Assembly: GCF_033439725.1 (NCBI RefSeq)
Contig: NW_026944384.1
Span: forward strand, 620,001-684,000
Length of the DNA: 64,000 nt
Direction of reading: 5' to 3'
Source: Neurospora tetraspora
Lineage: Eukaryota; Ascomycota; Sordariomycetes; Sordariales; Sordariaceae
The stretch's first letter is position 1; every line of letters starts with the position of its first letter. Below the pieces are notes generated by a model. It was given only the letters and a program-made list of their open reading frames with translations. It made no database searches and was not told the origin of the DNA. Both the position numbers and the translations under genes were made by a program. Below, piece after piece: positions 53,980 through 64,000 of the stretch.

Positions 53980-54507
53980 TCAATAAAACCTCATCCCCTC
54001 AAACTGCCTCCTCAGCACCTCCACATCCTCCACACTCCCAACCCGATCCTCCACCCTCAACCTCTCCATCTCACCAATCAACCTCCCCTCCTCAATCCTC
54101 TCCTCCCTCTCCATCCTCTCCAGCCGTTCCCTCTCCCTCCTCTCCTTCCCCCTCCACATCTCCCTCACCGCCCACCCCTCCACATCCTCCCCAGCCTCCA
54201 TCCTCTCCCTCTCAAAACGTCTCGTACAAACAGGGCACATACTCTCTCCCTGACACACATAAACCGACACTTTGAGAGATTTGACGTCGCTGCGCCGGCC
54301 GTACGTGTTGTAGGGACAGTCGCCGCAGTCGACCGAGGTAGAATGTCGACCGCAGCAGTGAGAGGTCGCCGAGTCGAAATAGTACGACCAGGCGGGGATG
54401 CGCCCGCCGGACCCTCCGCTAAGGGTGGTGAGGCGGTAAGCAGGGCAGCGGGGGTCGCTGGCGAGGGCGGAGGGGCAGAAGTGAGAGATTATGCGGCCTT
54501 GGCACAT
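53980..54507 (-). CDS. Small Cys-rich/coiled-coil hypothetical protein
   Basis: From Met at 54507 (good AAAATG context) the frame encodes 175 aa; the frame stays open upstream to a Met at 54678 (232 aa). The N-terminal half has many Cys and His residues (MCQGRIISHFC, RCPAY, SHCCGRHS, VDCGDCPYN, YVCQGESMCPVC), suggesting zinc or disulfide binding of a type common in fungal orphan proteins. The C-terminal ~75 residues are almost all Glu/Arg/Met/Leu and probably form a long charged helix. I recognise no family. Confidence 0.55.
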   Translation of the reverse strand: MCQGRIISHFCPSALASDPRCPAYRLTTLSGGSGGRIPAWSYYFDSATSHCCGRHSTSVDCGDCPYNTYGRRSDVKSLKVSVYVCQGESMCPVCTRRFERERMEAGEDVEGWAVREMWRGKERRERERLERMEREERIEEGRLIGEMERLRVEDRVGSVEDVEVLRRQFEGMRFY

Positions 54508-54678
54508 TTTGGTGCTTGTTTTTGACTTGAGAAGAGAAGGAGGTATTGGGGTTGTTAGCTTGAGATTGGGAATTGGGGTGTTACCTTGGTTTTTGCTTCT
54601 TGCAGATGACTGTGGTGTCTCGAAATATCCAGTCGATGCTGATGAGCAAGAACATTTGGGATTTGATGAAGGGATCAT

Positions 54679-55630
54679 AGAGTATTTATGCTTTGGGGAA
54701 AGTGACGCCGTGGAGGTTGTGAATAAGACTGTTCAGGATACTGAAATGGAACAACGACTGTTGTGTCCGGATCAGAGGAGAACACTCCCGGTGAAAGGTT
54801 ATGTGTGAAGGGCATTGTTCGGCAAATCTGGATGATTCTGCCCGAAGAATGGGAGTAAACTCTTTGCAAGAGGCATTGATCATGGACATGTCCCAGACAA
54901 GGTCTGAACAACGGCGCGGTGCCGGAGCGACATAGCATAGTGCCGGTGATTGTGAGGGTCATTTTTTTTAACAGCCCGTGTACGGAGAGGAAGAGGAAGA
55001 AAAGATTCGTTGTAAGGAGCATAACTGGAAAGACATTGTTCTGGAAGCCTTTGTTCGCGGCACTTTGGTGAACTCGGCAAAGGCACGCCAAGATGACCAT
55101 GGCCAACCGAGTGTGAATTCAGTACCCGCGGCACACTGAACCGTGAGTAATTGCGCCGTCATAGTCCAAGGCTGGACAATGCTTGGGCGGGAGGTAAAGA
55201 GACGACGGCACGGCCCGTTATGCGAATCCGTTCAGTGGACTGCCAAAAAGTTGAAATTGAAAATTCAAGATCAAAGTTCCGTGCCTTCCAATTCCACCAG
55301 ACGGTTGCCCACACAGCGATGACATGAACAGGGGACCAATCTCCAAGCCCCACTAATTCCCTTCTTCAGCTAGCCGTGCCTTGCAGTGTGGGGTAACTTC
55401 CCCCACACCGCCTGCCTTAAGCGACCAAAGCGCACAGACCACTCCAATTTTCGTGCAGTTTCTTTTCCATTCGTCGACGCGGCAACGTCGAAAATATCGA
55501 AAGGCAGCAGATCGATCTGACAACTCTCACGACAACCTCACCCTTCTCCATCCCACCCCCACCAAACCCCAGATCACCACTCTTCACACCACCACACTTC
55601 AAGCCCGTCAGCTCAGACCAAACCGTCAAA
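54679..55630. other. Intergenic / promoter of NOP10
   Basis: Several overlapping minus-strand frames (54675-55106 and others), none convincing. The last ~250 bp is C-rich leader for NOP10. Confidence 0.35.
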
Positions 55631-55928
55631 ATGCATTTGATGTATGTCCCCGCCAAGAACGCCGACGGCAAGCCGCTCGCGCGCCAGTACACCCTCAAGA
55701 AGGTCCTCGACGGCCAGATCACCAAGAGCGCCCACCCCGCTCGCTTCTCTCCCGACGACAAGTGGTCTCGTCACCGTATCACCCTCCGCCGCCGTTTTGC
55801 GGTCCTCCTCGCACAGAGTACGTATTCCATTCCCGGTTCACCCAATTGTCAGTCAAGTGGATCTGAACAGCGGCTGACGTTTCCTTCTTCCGTCGCGTAC
55901 AGAGGTGCTCAACAAGACCACCGAGTAG
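55631..55928 (+). CDS. NOP10: H/ACA ribonucleoprotein subunit NOP10
   Basis: A 70-aa nucleolar protein of the H/ACA snoRNP that guides pseudouridylation and rRNA maturation. Exon 1 (55631-55817) encodes [19 protein letters not shown], then [20 protein letters not shown] and [21 protein letters not shown], matching the highly conserved Nop10 core. A phase-1 intron (donor GTACGT, 85 nt) leads to exon 2 (55903-55928), which adds KVLNKTTE and TAG. There is a slight internal extension (residues ~7-18) relative to the 64-aa yeast protein. The frame stays open well beyond this stop; see the next entry. Confidence 0.95.
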
Positions 55929-56273
55929 AGTGACAGTGGCTCGAAGCGGGATCCATTGACCGAAGTCAAGACTGAATTCTACGTCAATGCCGCCACTCGT
56001 TATCTGTTCGCGTCCGGCCTGAGAATCGTCTCTCCCACCGACATTGTTAAGAAGGAAGCCGACAACAACATGGATAAGAAGGAAGCCGACAAAGTCAAGT
56101 TCAATGCCAAGGCCGCGGTCGTCTCCCTTATGTTAGATCAACACATCGCCAAGCAGGAGGACAATTTCGACAAGAAGATCAAGGCCATGCTCGAGGCCAA
56201 TCACACGGACGAGTACTACCTGGACCAGTACTACAAGATGGTCAATAATATGGAGAACGAGGCCGACGACTGA
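55929..56273 (+). CDS. Open frame in phase with and directly after the NOP10 stop (unexplained)
   Basis: After the NOP10 TAG the same frame runs 114 codons to TGA at 56271-56273. The translation ([17 protein letters not shown]..., [17 protein letters not shown], ending MENEADD) is a Lys/Glu/Asp-rich, helical-looking protein with strong C-ending codon use, so it looks genuinely coding. There is no ATG until about 40 codons in. An alternative acceptor (AG at 55964-55965) would join NOP10 exon 1 in frame, replacing the last eight residues by this sequence, but its context is poor. Other possibilities are read-through, a separate gene with an unseen first exon, or a frozen remnant. I do not recognise the family. 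Confidence 0.4.
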   Translation, partial: SDSGSKRDPLTEVKTEFYVNAATRYLFASGLRIVSPTDIVKKEADNNMDKKEADKVKFNAKAAVVSLMLDQHIAKQEDNFDKKIKAMLEANHTDEYYLDQYYKMVNNMENEADD

Positions 56274-58501
56274 ATACCGACAAGGACGACGGCAAGGCTT
56301 GCGGTAGCTACAAGAAGTAGTTCACCAACAACCTCTCTTGTCCGCCTCTTTACTGTGCTCGATCAGTCTGTGCTCGACCAGTGTCTTCTTGCTTCCACGA
56401 CCACGATCTCGTTTTTGGCTGCTGCTCTCCTGCAGCATGGCATTGGTTCATCCCGTTGGATCTTCAATCAAACCGATCGTTGGCAGACGGTTTTCTTGGA
56501 AGTGGAGATGGCAATTCACAACGACTGGGGGCTTACAGATGATGACAAGACACTGATGGCACCTGCAGCGGCAGCGGCGGGATGGCAACCGACCGGCTGG
56601 CTGGCTTGTTCGGCTTCTCTGGATCCCGGAGAAACACCTTTATGATGCTTGATCGATATTGCTTTTTTTTTTTCTTTTCCTTTCGGATTTTTTCAAAAAG
56701 GAAGACAAGTTGAAGTTGGGCAGCTTGTTCTTCCTCTCTGTGTGTGGCGTTTATCGGGATTTTACTTGTATGGGGGGTCTCCTGGCGTCTTTTGCTTTTT
56801 GAAGAGCATCTGAGCATAGTGTGAGGGAAGGAAAAGGAAAAATACCAATGACTTCTCGATGATTTTTCCTCTCGGTCCGTTTATGACACATTGGTGGCTC
56901 TTTTTGTCAATTCGGACCGCTCCTCACCCTGTTCCTTCCTCTATTTCTCCTCGACTATCATGACTGCTGTGACCGCTTGCACTCTCCCACCATGCTTGAA
57001 TACCAAGGCTACTCAGTACTGCCATCCGGCTCAAGATTCCAGTCTCAATCACACTACATACCCGGAAATACCATATTTCAACCCAAACGGAGGTCAGAAG
57101 CAGCCCAGCCAAGTCTACTAACCTCCTGGCTGGCTAAACTAACAAAGGCAAAGCCAGCTAGCTCCCGACGTCAGATCAAGGACATAAACCAAAACGACTT
57201 CCGGCTACAAACTCAGGAGAGCAAAAACACCACAAGCTAGGCAGCTCAGGCCACTCTCCTTTCTGCCGGCCGGCCGGGGGATTGGGCTTACGGACAGACG
57301 GACATCTTGCAACTCGCAAGACCTTTGTTTTTCTGTCTACTTAAAGCTGGGATAGAGGATAGGGTGTGTTCGAGGTTGGCTGGTTGGTTGGTTGGTTAGT
57401 TGGTTGGTATACACAGCCGAGTATGCTAGTGAGGAGAGCGGGAGTATGTACATGTACAGTGTGTGATAGTGGCGGCGGTCGGTGTCTGCGGCATGCGGAC
57501 GGAATATTTATCTGTCTTCACGGTCTTCTTGAGATGGATGGGTAACTTGCTCATCGTAGTATGTATGCACGGCGATGGAGGAGGAGGAGATGGGTTATGG
57601 AGAAGTAACTGAGGACTGTTTACTGTGTATTGCGTCAACATTGGCTTGGCTGGATTGAACGTGGTTCACTCGAAGGTCGCTTTGACGATGTATATGTTTG
57701 GCAGTTGGTAAATGGGTCTAAGTGTATTACTTCCCGACTCCTGTTCACATGGCCTTACGACATCTACCTTCGCCGGAGCCAACGGAGCCAGAATAGATTC
57801 TGAGTGAGGTCTGAGAACTGTAACTAGGAAGGAGGTGGAAGGACTTGACGACTTGACATTGAAACGGAGCTAGACAATTTGACGTCGACATGAAGTTCAA
57901 GGCTTGGCGTTAAGGGTGGATCTTCGATTTTCGGGTCGAAATTCAGGTTATAGTCCAGGTTCTAGTCTAGGTTCTAGTCCAGGTTCAGGTTCAGGTTCAG
58001 GTTCAGGTTCAGGTTCAGGTTCAGGTTCAGGTTCAGGTTCAGGTTCAGGTTCAGGTTCAGGTTCAGGTTCAGGTTCAGGTTCAGGTTCAGGTTCAGGTTC
58101 AGGTTGTCGAGAGCTCCACGTCCACCTGGACATGAGGACGGGAAACAAAGGACTGACCGGATGCATTATAATATCTAGGGGCTGTTAGTGTCACCGGTCA
58201 TCGGGCATGGGCACAGGCACGGGGATCTATACAGGCATAGGCACAGGCGCAAGGAGCTGTTGAATTCGTATTCTTGTCCATCATGTATCACACCATGACA
58301 GCACGCAAGACATATTCAGAAACGGGTTTCTCTAGACAGAAAGACGAGTAAACATATCTTCTTCATGAAACCTAACGCCATTACGCCATTGACAGTGACT
58401 ACCAACAGAAACATACCTTTTACCCTTCCCTTTTCCCCTTCAGCCCAGCTCCAAGATGGCCCCCAGAATTAACCAGGCACACCGGCTGACTGACTGCCCG
58501 C
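56274..58501. other. Intergenic with simple repeats
   Basis: Contains GGTT-type tandems at about 57377-57408 and the long hexanucleotide array listed separately. Frames here are short or pure repeat translation. No gene supported. Confidence 0.45.
57981..58104. repeat. (AGGTTC)n hexanucleotide array, about 20 copies
   Basis: An uninterrupted run of AGGTTC units, preceded from about 57942 by degenerate relatives (AGGTTATAGTCC, AGGTTCTAGTC...). It reads as Gly-Ser on the plus strand and Pro-Glu on the minus strand, so long frames over it are repeat artefacts. Likely length-polymorphic. Confidence 0.9.
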
Positions 58502-59983
58502 TCACCTCCTCTTCTTAGCATTAACATTCCTCCCCGCCCCCACCTTAATCCTATTATTCCCCGTGCCTCCCTGCCTCTGCCCCGTCAGGATACCCGGCAA
58601 GTAATCATCATCCATCAGATCCCTATACCGCGTCCTCTTCTCCTCCTCCGCCCTCTTGATATACTCCTTCTGATCCTCGGCGAGAATCAGCTCCTTGCCC
58701 CATCCACCTTTGCCACCACCCTTAACATTCTGGTTTTTCCCGCTCGCGGTACCATGCGTCGGCTTCGGAATAGAGTAGACATTTCCGCGGTTGTTAAACT
58801 GAAAGTTCTTCTTCAGATGCAGCGTAAAGTTGCCGGCCGCGTCGGTCGTGCAGGAGACGCGCGTGAGGGTCGGTTGACCGCAAGAAGGGCAGAATTGCTT
58901 GGTGGTGTCTTTGCACACTTTCCAGCACCCGTGGCAGCGGAGGACCCAGGTCTTGAGAACGGTGATGCGCGCGAAGGAGGAGTCGAGAAGGTTGAGGTTG
59001 ATGCGCAGGGAGACGTTGCGCATGGCCATGTCGGAGGTGATGAGGGCGGCTTGGAGCGTCTTTTGGAGGGGCTCGGGGGCTACGTGGGCGGATTCGCGGG
59101 CTTGGACCTTTTTGATGTTTGTGGGGGCTGTGGATGGATGTGTTAGTGGTGGTAACAAAAGGGGATGGAGGGGATGGGGGGGGGGAGAAATGGGGGCTTA
59201 CTGATCCATTCGCCGTCGTCGTCAGAGGCTTCGCCGTCGTTCTCTTCTTCCTCCTCCTCCTCCTCTTCCTCAGGGGCAGGTGTTGTCTCTTGCTCTTGGC
59301 TTCCAATATCCAACTTCTCGAGCTGCTCCTCCACCTGGTTTACCTCCTCGGCCTTCTCCTCCGTTACGGGAGCAGCCTCGGTCTTCTCCTCGATCTGTTC
59401 CTCGGTTGTGGTCTCCTCCTTCTTCTCACCCTCCTCCTCCTTGGCTGGCGGCGCACCATTAACCGACTTCTGACCAGGCTCCTTCCTCAACCGCCAATCG
59501 CCACCGTTCCTCTCGCACTCGAGATCATACGTCAAAGCGATCAAGTGGATATCGGGCTTGGAAAGAACCATAAGATCACCGGTGCGGCGGGCGAAATCGG
59601 TGACGAACTTGATGGACTCCGGGCGGGGGGTGCGGAACTTGAGGAAGGGCATGAGGGTTGTTTGGAATCGGAGTCGGGTGGCCTCATCGCGAACTATGTG
59701 GGAGTAGTGTTAGGTCTTGGTCTGGGTCTGGGAGTGGTTGTGATGGAATAAGAGGTGGACACGAACTTTCTGATACTACCGAAGGAATGGTGTAGAGCTC
59801 CTCGGCTTGGGCGATAAGGGTAGAGACGCTGGGGTCGTTCTTGATGATGACGTTGGCGTCGATCACGAGGGAGTGGACGGGCTTGGTGGTCGTCGTGGGC
59901 GCAGGTGTTGAAGCTGGCGCTGTGGTGGTGGGGGCGGGGTTCTGCTGGCTTTGCGCCGCGGGTTCGGCGACGGGAGCATCCAT
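58502..59983 (-). CDS. NOB1: NOB1, 20S pre-rRNA D-site endonuclease
   Basis: Cleaves the 3' end of 18S rRNA in pre-40S particles. Three exons (59983-59767, 59693-59202, 59127-58502), all phase-1 junctions, give 444 aa. The PIN nuclease domain has SLVIDANVIIKND with Asp42, VVSEIRDEATR with Glu72, and TGDLMVLSKPDIHLIAL supplying the remaining acidic residues. A long Glu-rich linker (~140-235) follows. The zinc ribbon is RCHGCWKVCKDTTKQFCPSCG, ligands Cys301, 304, 316 and 319. The C-terminus is basic (GKGGWGKEL..., RNVNAKKRR), fitting RNA binding. The N-terminal ~35 residues are Ala/Pro/Thr-rich. Intron donors GTTCGT and GTAAGC are followed by typical acceptors. Confidence 0.96.
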
Positions 59984-61748
59984 ATTGGCGGTGTTGCGAA
60001 TGTGGCTGACGATTTATTGACTGGTTAGGATGGCGATGGGCAGTCGAGGGTCGTCTGGTGGGTTGAATGGCGGGATGCGATAAGATGCCAGTATCAGGCA
60101 GTGGTGTTGAATGCGGTCGCCCAAAATTCAGGCGGAATCTGGTGGCAGAATTTTCTCTGCTATCGATTGTCAAATGTCGACGTGAACAGTGGAGTTCGAA
60201 GGTGTTCGTCACATCATTCTGGAAGGACATGGTGAGTGGTCAGATATGAGAGACAGGACTCCACCCTGTGGTCTTGGCATCTAAACTGCTCTGGGCGACT
60301 TACGTAAAGCTTCAGCGAGCTTCAGTGCGCTTCACAGTGGTTTCACCTGACCACATTCACATGTCCAACCTCTTCCCATCGCTTCGTGTCATTCCAATCC
60401 TTCATCTAACAGACACCTCGGTTATCATCATTTTGTTTATTATCACCAGGTCCGTGTGTTGTAAGCCTGACAGACGGCAGACAAGTCACCCTCCTTCCTC
60501 TTCCGGGTCCCTTCTTCCCGGGTCCCTTTTTCCCGGGCCGTCGGATGTTTCGCAAGTGCAACAAGCGATAAAGCTCTTACATACCCGGCACTTTACCCAC
60601 GTCTACCCTCTACATTTCTCAACCCGGACTTCAACTCTGCCGTCCCGTCGTCGCACCGGTTGCAAGTTCACTTGGGACTCTCCTTTCATTCCATTGCTGC
60701 CTCAACCACTCCAACTCATCTCTCATCTTGTTACCCATGCTCCCATGTTATCCTGCCTGCTCGCTTCCTTTGATCTCTGACTGAACACAAGCGAGCTGAC
60801 ATCTTGATGGCCGAACACTATCACCAGAAGGCCCGAACCAGTGTTATCGAAGGTTTGGGTTGGATCCTCGCTAACAAGGATATGACGTGCTGCCTTTGCA
60901 TGGTCACATCTTGAGAAGCCTCCTTTCTGTTGTTTCGGTCTTCAATAGCAACGTTCTCTTGTTTCTCTGCTCTTGACATCCGTTCAGTTACCTTCAGTCG
61001 TTGAGTGTGAAACTACGCTGGGCCTTGTCTAAAGTCTTATACCATGACAACACCAATCACTCAACACGGTGTAAGCACCGACTTGGCGCATATGTCTATC
61101 CTAACCCAGACACTCCTTCAGCCAGGTTGCTTTCATGATCCTCGATTCTTCTTCATGACACCTGACAGTTTGGGCAACCATCCCGTCTGGAGTATTAGTG
61201 CGCATCTCCAAGGGCCTTGTGAGTGCGGGAACTCCCCTGCTCGTCATCGAATGATACATAACCTCCATCTGGATCTCGTCGTCTTCGTCGCTTCGACCCT
61301 AGAAGCCTTACATGTGGCCCTAAGCGATTGTCACTTGCCCTAAAGAGCAAAGGGTAAAGCCCCCTTCATACACCACCCCGGTGCTCACAATGCCATCTTC
61401 GTTTCCCCTTCAGCTAATTCACCCATGGCCATATCATAAGTGAATGGCCTCGCTTGTTTTGCCAAGCGAGCTAGGAGTTCGTCTCGCATGTCTGTGCGCA
61501 TGGCCCTTTACATGACAACCAGGCCATGACTTATGTACCTGCTTTTCGTTTAGGCTTTTGAAAAAGAAAAGAATCTATATATCCGGGCTATTCGATCCCA
61601 ACCGTCAGATCCATGGACCCTTTCACGAATACGAATACTCGCGTGTGTCGCCTCTCCCCACAAGGCAGACAGACCTCCTCCGCAGGGTCCAGCTTCGTGA
61701 TTCCGTTCCTTTGGGCTGAATACAACTGTTTCCACAAGTTTAAGAGTT
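59984..61748. other. Intergenic between NOB1 and the receptor gene
   Basis: Two starts point away from each other here. Open frames (60268-60780, 61044-61343) are Ser/Pro/Leu-rich and not recognisable. No tRNA or repeat seen. Confidence 0.4.
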
Positions 61749-63773
61749 ATGGATCAACCATCCATTGAGGATGTACGACGACAACATGGCCTCATCATTA
61801 CCTCTGCTATCATGATAGCCATGGCCAGTTAGTGACCTTTTCGTCTTTGTTTACTGTTTCATTCCTGACTGGCTTCAGTGCTGTTCGTCCTCCTCCGATG
61901 CATCAGCAGGTTCATCCTTGTCCGAACTCCCGGCCCAGATGACTACTTCATCATTGCTGCTATGGTGGGTTGTCAACACTTGTTGTGAGGAATACGATGA
62001 GACTGACCGTCCGCAGACCCTCACTCTTGGCTACCTCATCAACCTTATCATCCTCACGCACAATGGCATCGGGATGCCAATGTCGACGCTCACTCTAGAT
62101 AACATGGTCAACTTTCTCAAGATCACTCTCGCTATCCAAGCCATGTACTATGCCAACATCTTTTGCATCAAGGTGTCCATCCTCTTTACCTACATCCGGT
62201 TTGGTAAGTCAGCCTGGTAAACACCCGTCTTTCACCTGACTAACCGTCACCAGCCGTAACACGCACCTTTCGTTACCTTTGCATAGGAACAATCATCTTG
62301 CACGTTGTTTTCCTTCTTGTTTGCATTATTACTACTCTGTTACAATGCCAGCCTCTTCACAAGATGTGGGACTTTACCGGCGCTGTCGAAGGCACCTGCA
62401 TCAATACAACGGCCTTCTTTTACTGTGAGTACCTATTCCACCCCTTTCCCTTCCCTTTCGTTGCCCCTTCCCTCTCGAACCCTTTAATCCCCAGCTCCAT
62501 ACTAACACCACCCACAGTCACATCCGGCTTCAACATCCTCACCGACCTCTGGATCCTCCTCCTCCCCATCTCCACCCTCCGCGGGATCAATCGACCCACC
62601 CGCGAAAAGATTGCCCTCTTCCTCATCTTCGGGGTCGGCACCTTCGCAGCCGTCGCCTCCATCGTCCGCCTGCACACCATCTACACCTACACCCTAGCCG
62701 ATGACCCGTTTCACGAGGGAATCAAAGTCAACCTCTGGTCAGTAATCGAGCTGACCATCGCCATCTCATGCGCCAGTGTCAGCGCGTTGAAGCCCATCTT
62801 CAGTGGACGACAAAGGAAACTCACCAGGGGAGCGAGGAGAGGAAGGGGAGGTGGTTATAGCTACGGGAGCTACGGGACGGGGACGTGGTCGCGGGTGGAT
62901 AACACCGGGAAGGGCACCGTTTCAGGTTCAGGAGGGAGTAGGAGTACAGGGACGTGGCTTACGAAGAAGAGTAAGGGGAGTAATGGTGGATTGGGAACGC
63001 AGTCCAGCGAGGACGGATTACATGGCGAAGAGGAAGCTGAGCTGCAAACGCTTGGCTCACACGCCGATAGCCACGCTGACGATCAGGCTGCAGAGAAAGA
63101 GAGGGAGAAGGAGCTCACGCCTGCGCATAAGGAGTATCGCCGGTGGGCGCACTCCTCCCATACGAGACTAGGAAGCCGTGATGGCCAACAACCGCACCAT
63201 ACACGGCAACACTCCCGCCAACAATCCACCTCGCTCTCCTCCCCCAACGGCCAAAACCTGCCCACCCCCGACGGAAGCACAGCCGACAGCGCCTCCCTCC
63301 CCATCCAACGCCCCAAACCCGCAGCCATCGCCATAAACCAGACCCGCCCATTGTCACCACCACCACCACCGCTGTCGCCTAGCCACATGGCCCACTTCGG
63401 GTATCAGGGACCTGGACAGCAGCAGCAATACGAGGCTCAGGTGGGGAATAATCAGGAACCCGGTAGATGGGTAGAAGTAGAAACGGCCGCCACGAGAACT
63501 GTGTATACACAGGGCGGGGAGGTGAGGATTACGCCGTTGCATAGACCTGGGGGCGGCGGTGCTAGGGGGAGGAAGATGGAGAGGGGGATGTCGGTTTCGG
63601 AGAGTAAGGGGCAGCCGCAGGGGCAGGGTTCTGTGTGGTCTGGACAAAGACAGGGACAGGAGGGGATGGGGATATGGGCGGGACAGGAGGTTAGGCAGGA
63701 GGTTAATAACGAATGGCCGGGAATGGTCAAGAGGGCGAGTAGTTCGGAGAGTCTTTTGGTGTTGCAGAAGTAA
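61749..63773 (+). CDS. Pth11-like seven-span receptor / rhodopsin-type fungal integral membrane protein
   Basis: Five exons (61749-61827, 61879-61964, 62017-62203, 62254-62424, 62518-63773) join in frame to 592 aa. The membrane domain matches the fungal rhodopsin-like family related to Pth11: RFILVRTPGPDDYFIIAAM (the conserved GxDDY motif), KITLAIQAMYYANIFCIKVSIL, a span after FRYLCIG, the QCQPLHKMWD motif with its paired Cys in GTCINTTAFFY, FNILTDLWILLLPI, FGVGTFAAVASIVRLH and NLWSVIELTIAISCASVSALKPIF. No CFEM domain precedes it. The cytosolic tail (~300 residues) is Gly/Ser/Gln/Pro-rich and disordered. Acceptor 62253 is chosen because it keeps the family's short loop before span 4; the 93-nt fourth intron is itself open in frame, so retention would add 31 residues. 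Probable cell-surface sensor; ligand unknown. Confidence 0.87.
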
Positions 63774-64000
63774 ATACTTTGCCCTACTGCCTGCTTAATA
63801 CATGTTATGTTTGTTGACATCTATCATGAGTTTGAAGCATGTTACGAGAGTGTAGAGGTAAGGTATCCATAGAGGTATCCATAGAGGTACAGAGACAGAC
63901 AAATCCTGCGACCACTGGCCGAGTCGAGGTCTACTTCTAGAGGTAGTCAACGCCTGTCAGTTTCCTCTATGGAAGGCAAGTTACTTACCACATGCATCGC
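63774..64000. other. 3' flank of the receptor gene
   Basis: Contains a short tandem AGAGGTATCCAT at about 63870-63890. No gene seen. Confidence 0.35.

Noticed and set aside
57904-58188. 94-codon Gly-Ser repeat protein
   Set aside because: Produced entirely by the AGGTTC array; the opposite strand is equally open as Pro-Glu.
1-64000. Dispersed 5S rRNA gene, as expected in Neurospora-like genomes
   Set aside because: I looked by eye for the conserved internal-promoter wording and ends on both strands and did not see one; a covariance search would settle this.

Overview
This window looks like nuclear DNA of a filamentous ascomycete, most likely a Sordariomycete close to Neurospora/Sordaria. 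Reasons: protein genes with short GT-AG introns (mostly 50-110 nt) and C-ending codon preference, fungal-only families (Zn2Cys6 regulators, homoaconitase, Pth11-like receptor, heme-thiolate peroxygenase, Fig1-like protein), three intron-bearing tRNA genes, and a DNA transposon destroyed by changes that look like repeat-induced point mutation (RIP). All gene models were read by eye from splice sites, frames and family conservation; nothing was searched.

Layout. 1-4368: gene-free DNA with a 391-bp TA-flanked miniature element (2098-2488) and a long leader for the first gene. 4369-9840: an 1823-aa fungal protein of unknown role with a Sel1-like C-terminus. 11150-13127: cytosolic Phe-tRNA synthetase beta subunit, with two perfect CPC1/Gcn4-type sites upstream. 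14404-17521: an MFS transporter with very large loop insertions. 17736-18335: a 600-bp foldback element with an 8-bp target duplication. 18484-19764 (-): M20-family amidohydrolase. 20414-20509 (-): tRNA-Ser(GCT). 21880-23811 (-): an unknown gene whose single frame is broken by one TAG. 23995-25571 (-): tRNA dimethylallyltransferase with a possible second, mitochondrial start. 26363-27929: Sec61 alpha. 29077-31503 (-): mitochondrial homoaconitase. 31881-35357: RIP-degraded Fot1/pogo-like transposon.

36828-39561: Zn2Cys6 regulator. 40109-40200: tRNA-Glu(CTC). 40337-41673 (-): heme-thiolate peroxygenase. 42320-44974 (-): second Zn2Cys6 regulator. 44975-48650: gene-poor. 48651-49666: Fig1-like four-span membrane protein. 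50440-50529: tRNA-Pro(AGG). 51776-53245: old-yellow-enzyme-type oxidoreductase. 53980-54507 (-): small Cys-rich/coiled-coil protein. 55631-55928: NOP10, followed in frame after its stop by about 115 coding-like codons. 57981-58104: hexanucleotide repeat. 58502-59983 (-): NOB1. 61749-63773: Pth11-like seven-span receptor.

Most genes are independent housekeeping units; translation and ribosome/tRNA biogenesis are well represented (FRS1, MOD5, SEC61, NOP10, NOB1, three tRNAs), but no biosynthetic cluster or defence island is evident. The observations most worth following are the open frame behind NOP10, the in-frame TAG gene, the dual-start MOD5 homologue, the two foldback elements with clear target duplications, and the RIP-degraded transposon whose end lies about 380 bp from the homoaconitase start codon.
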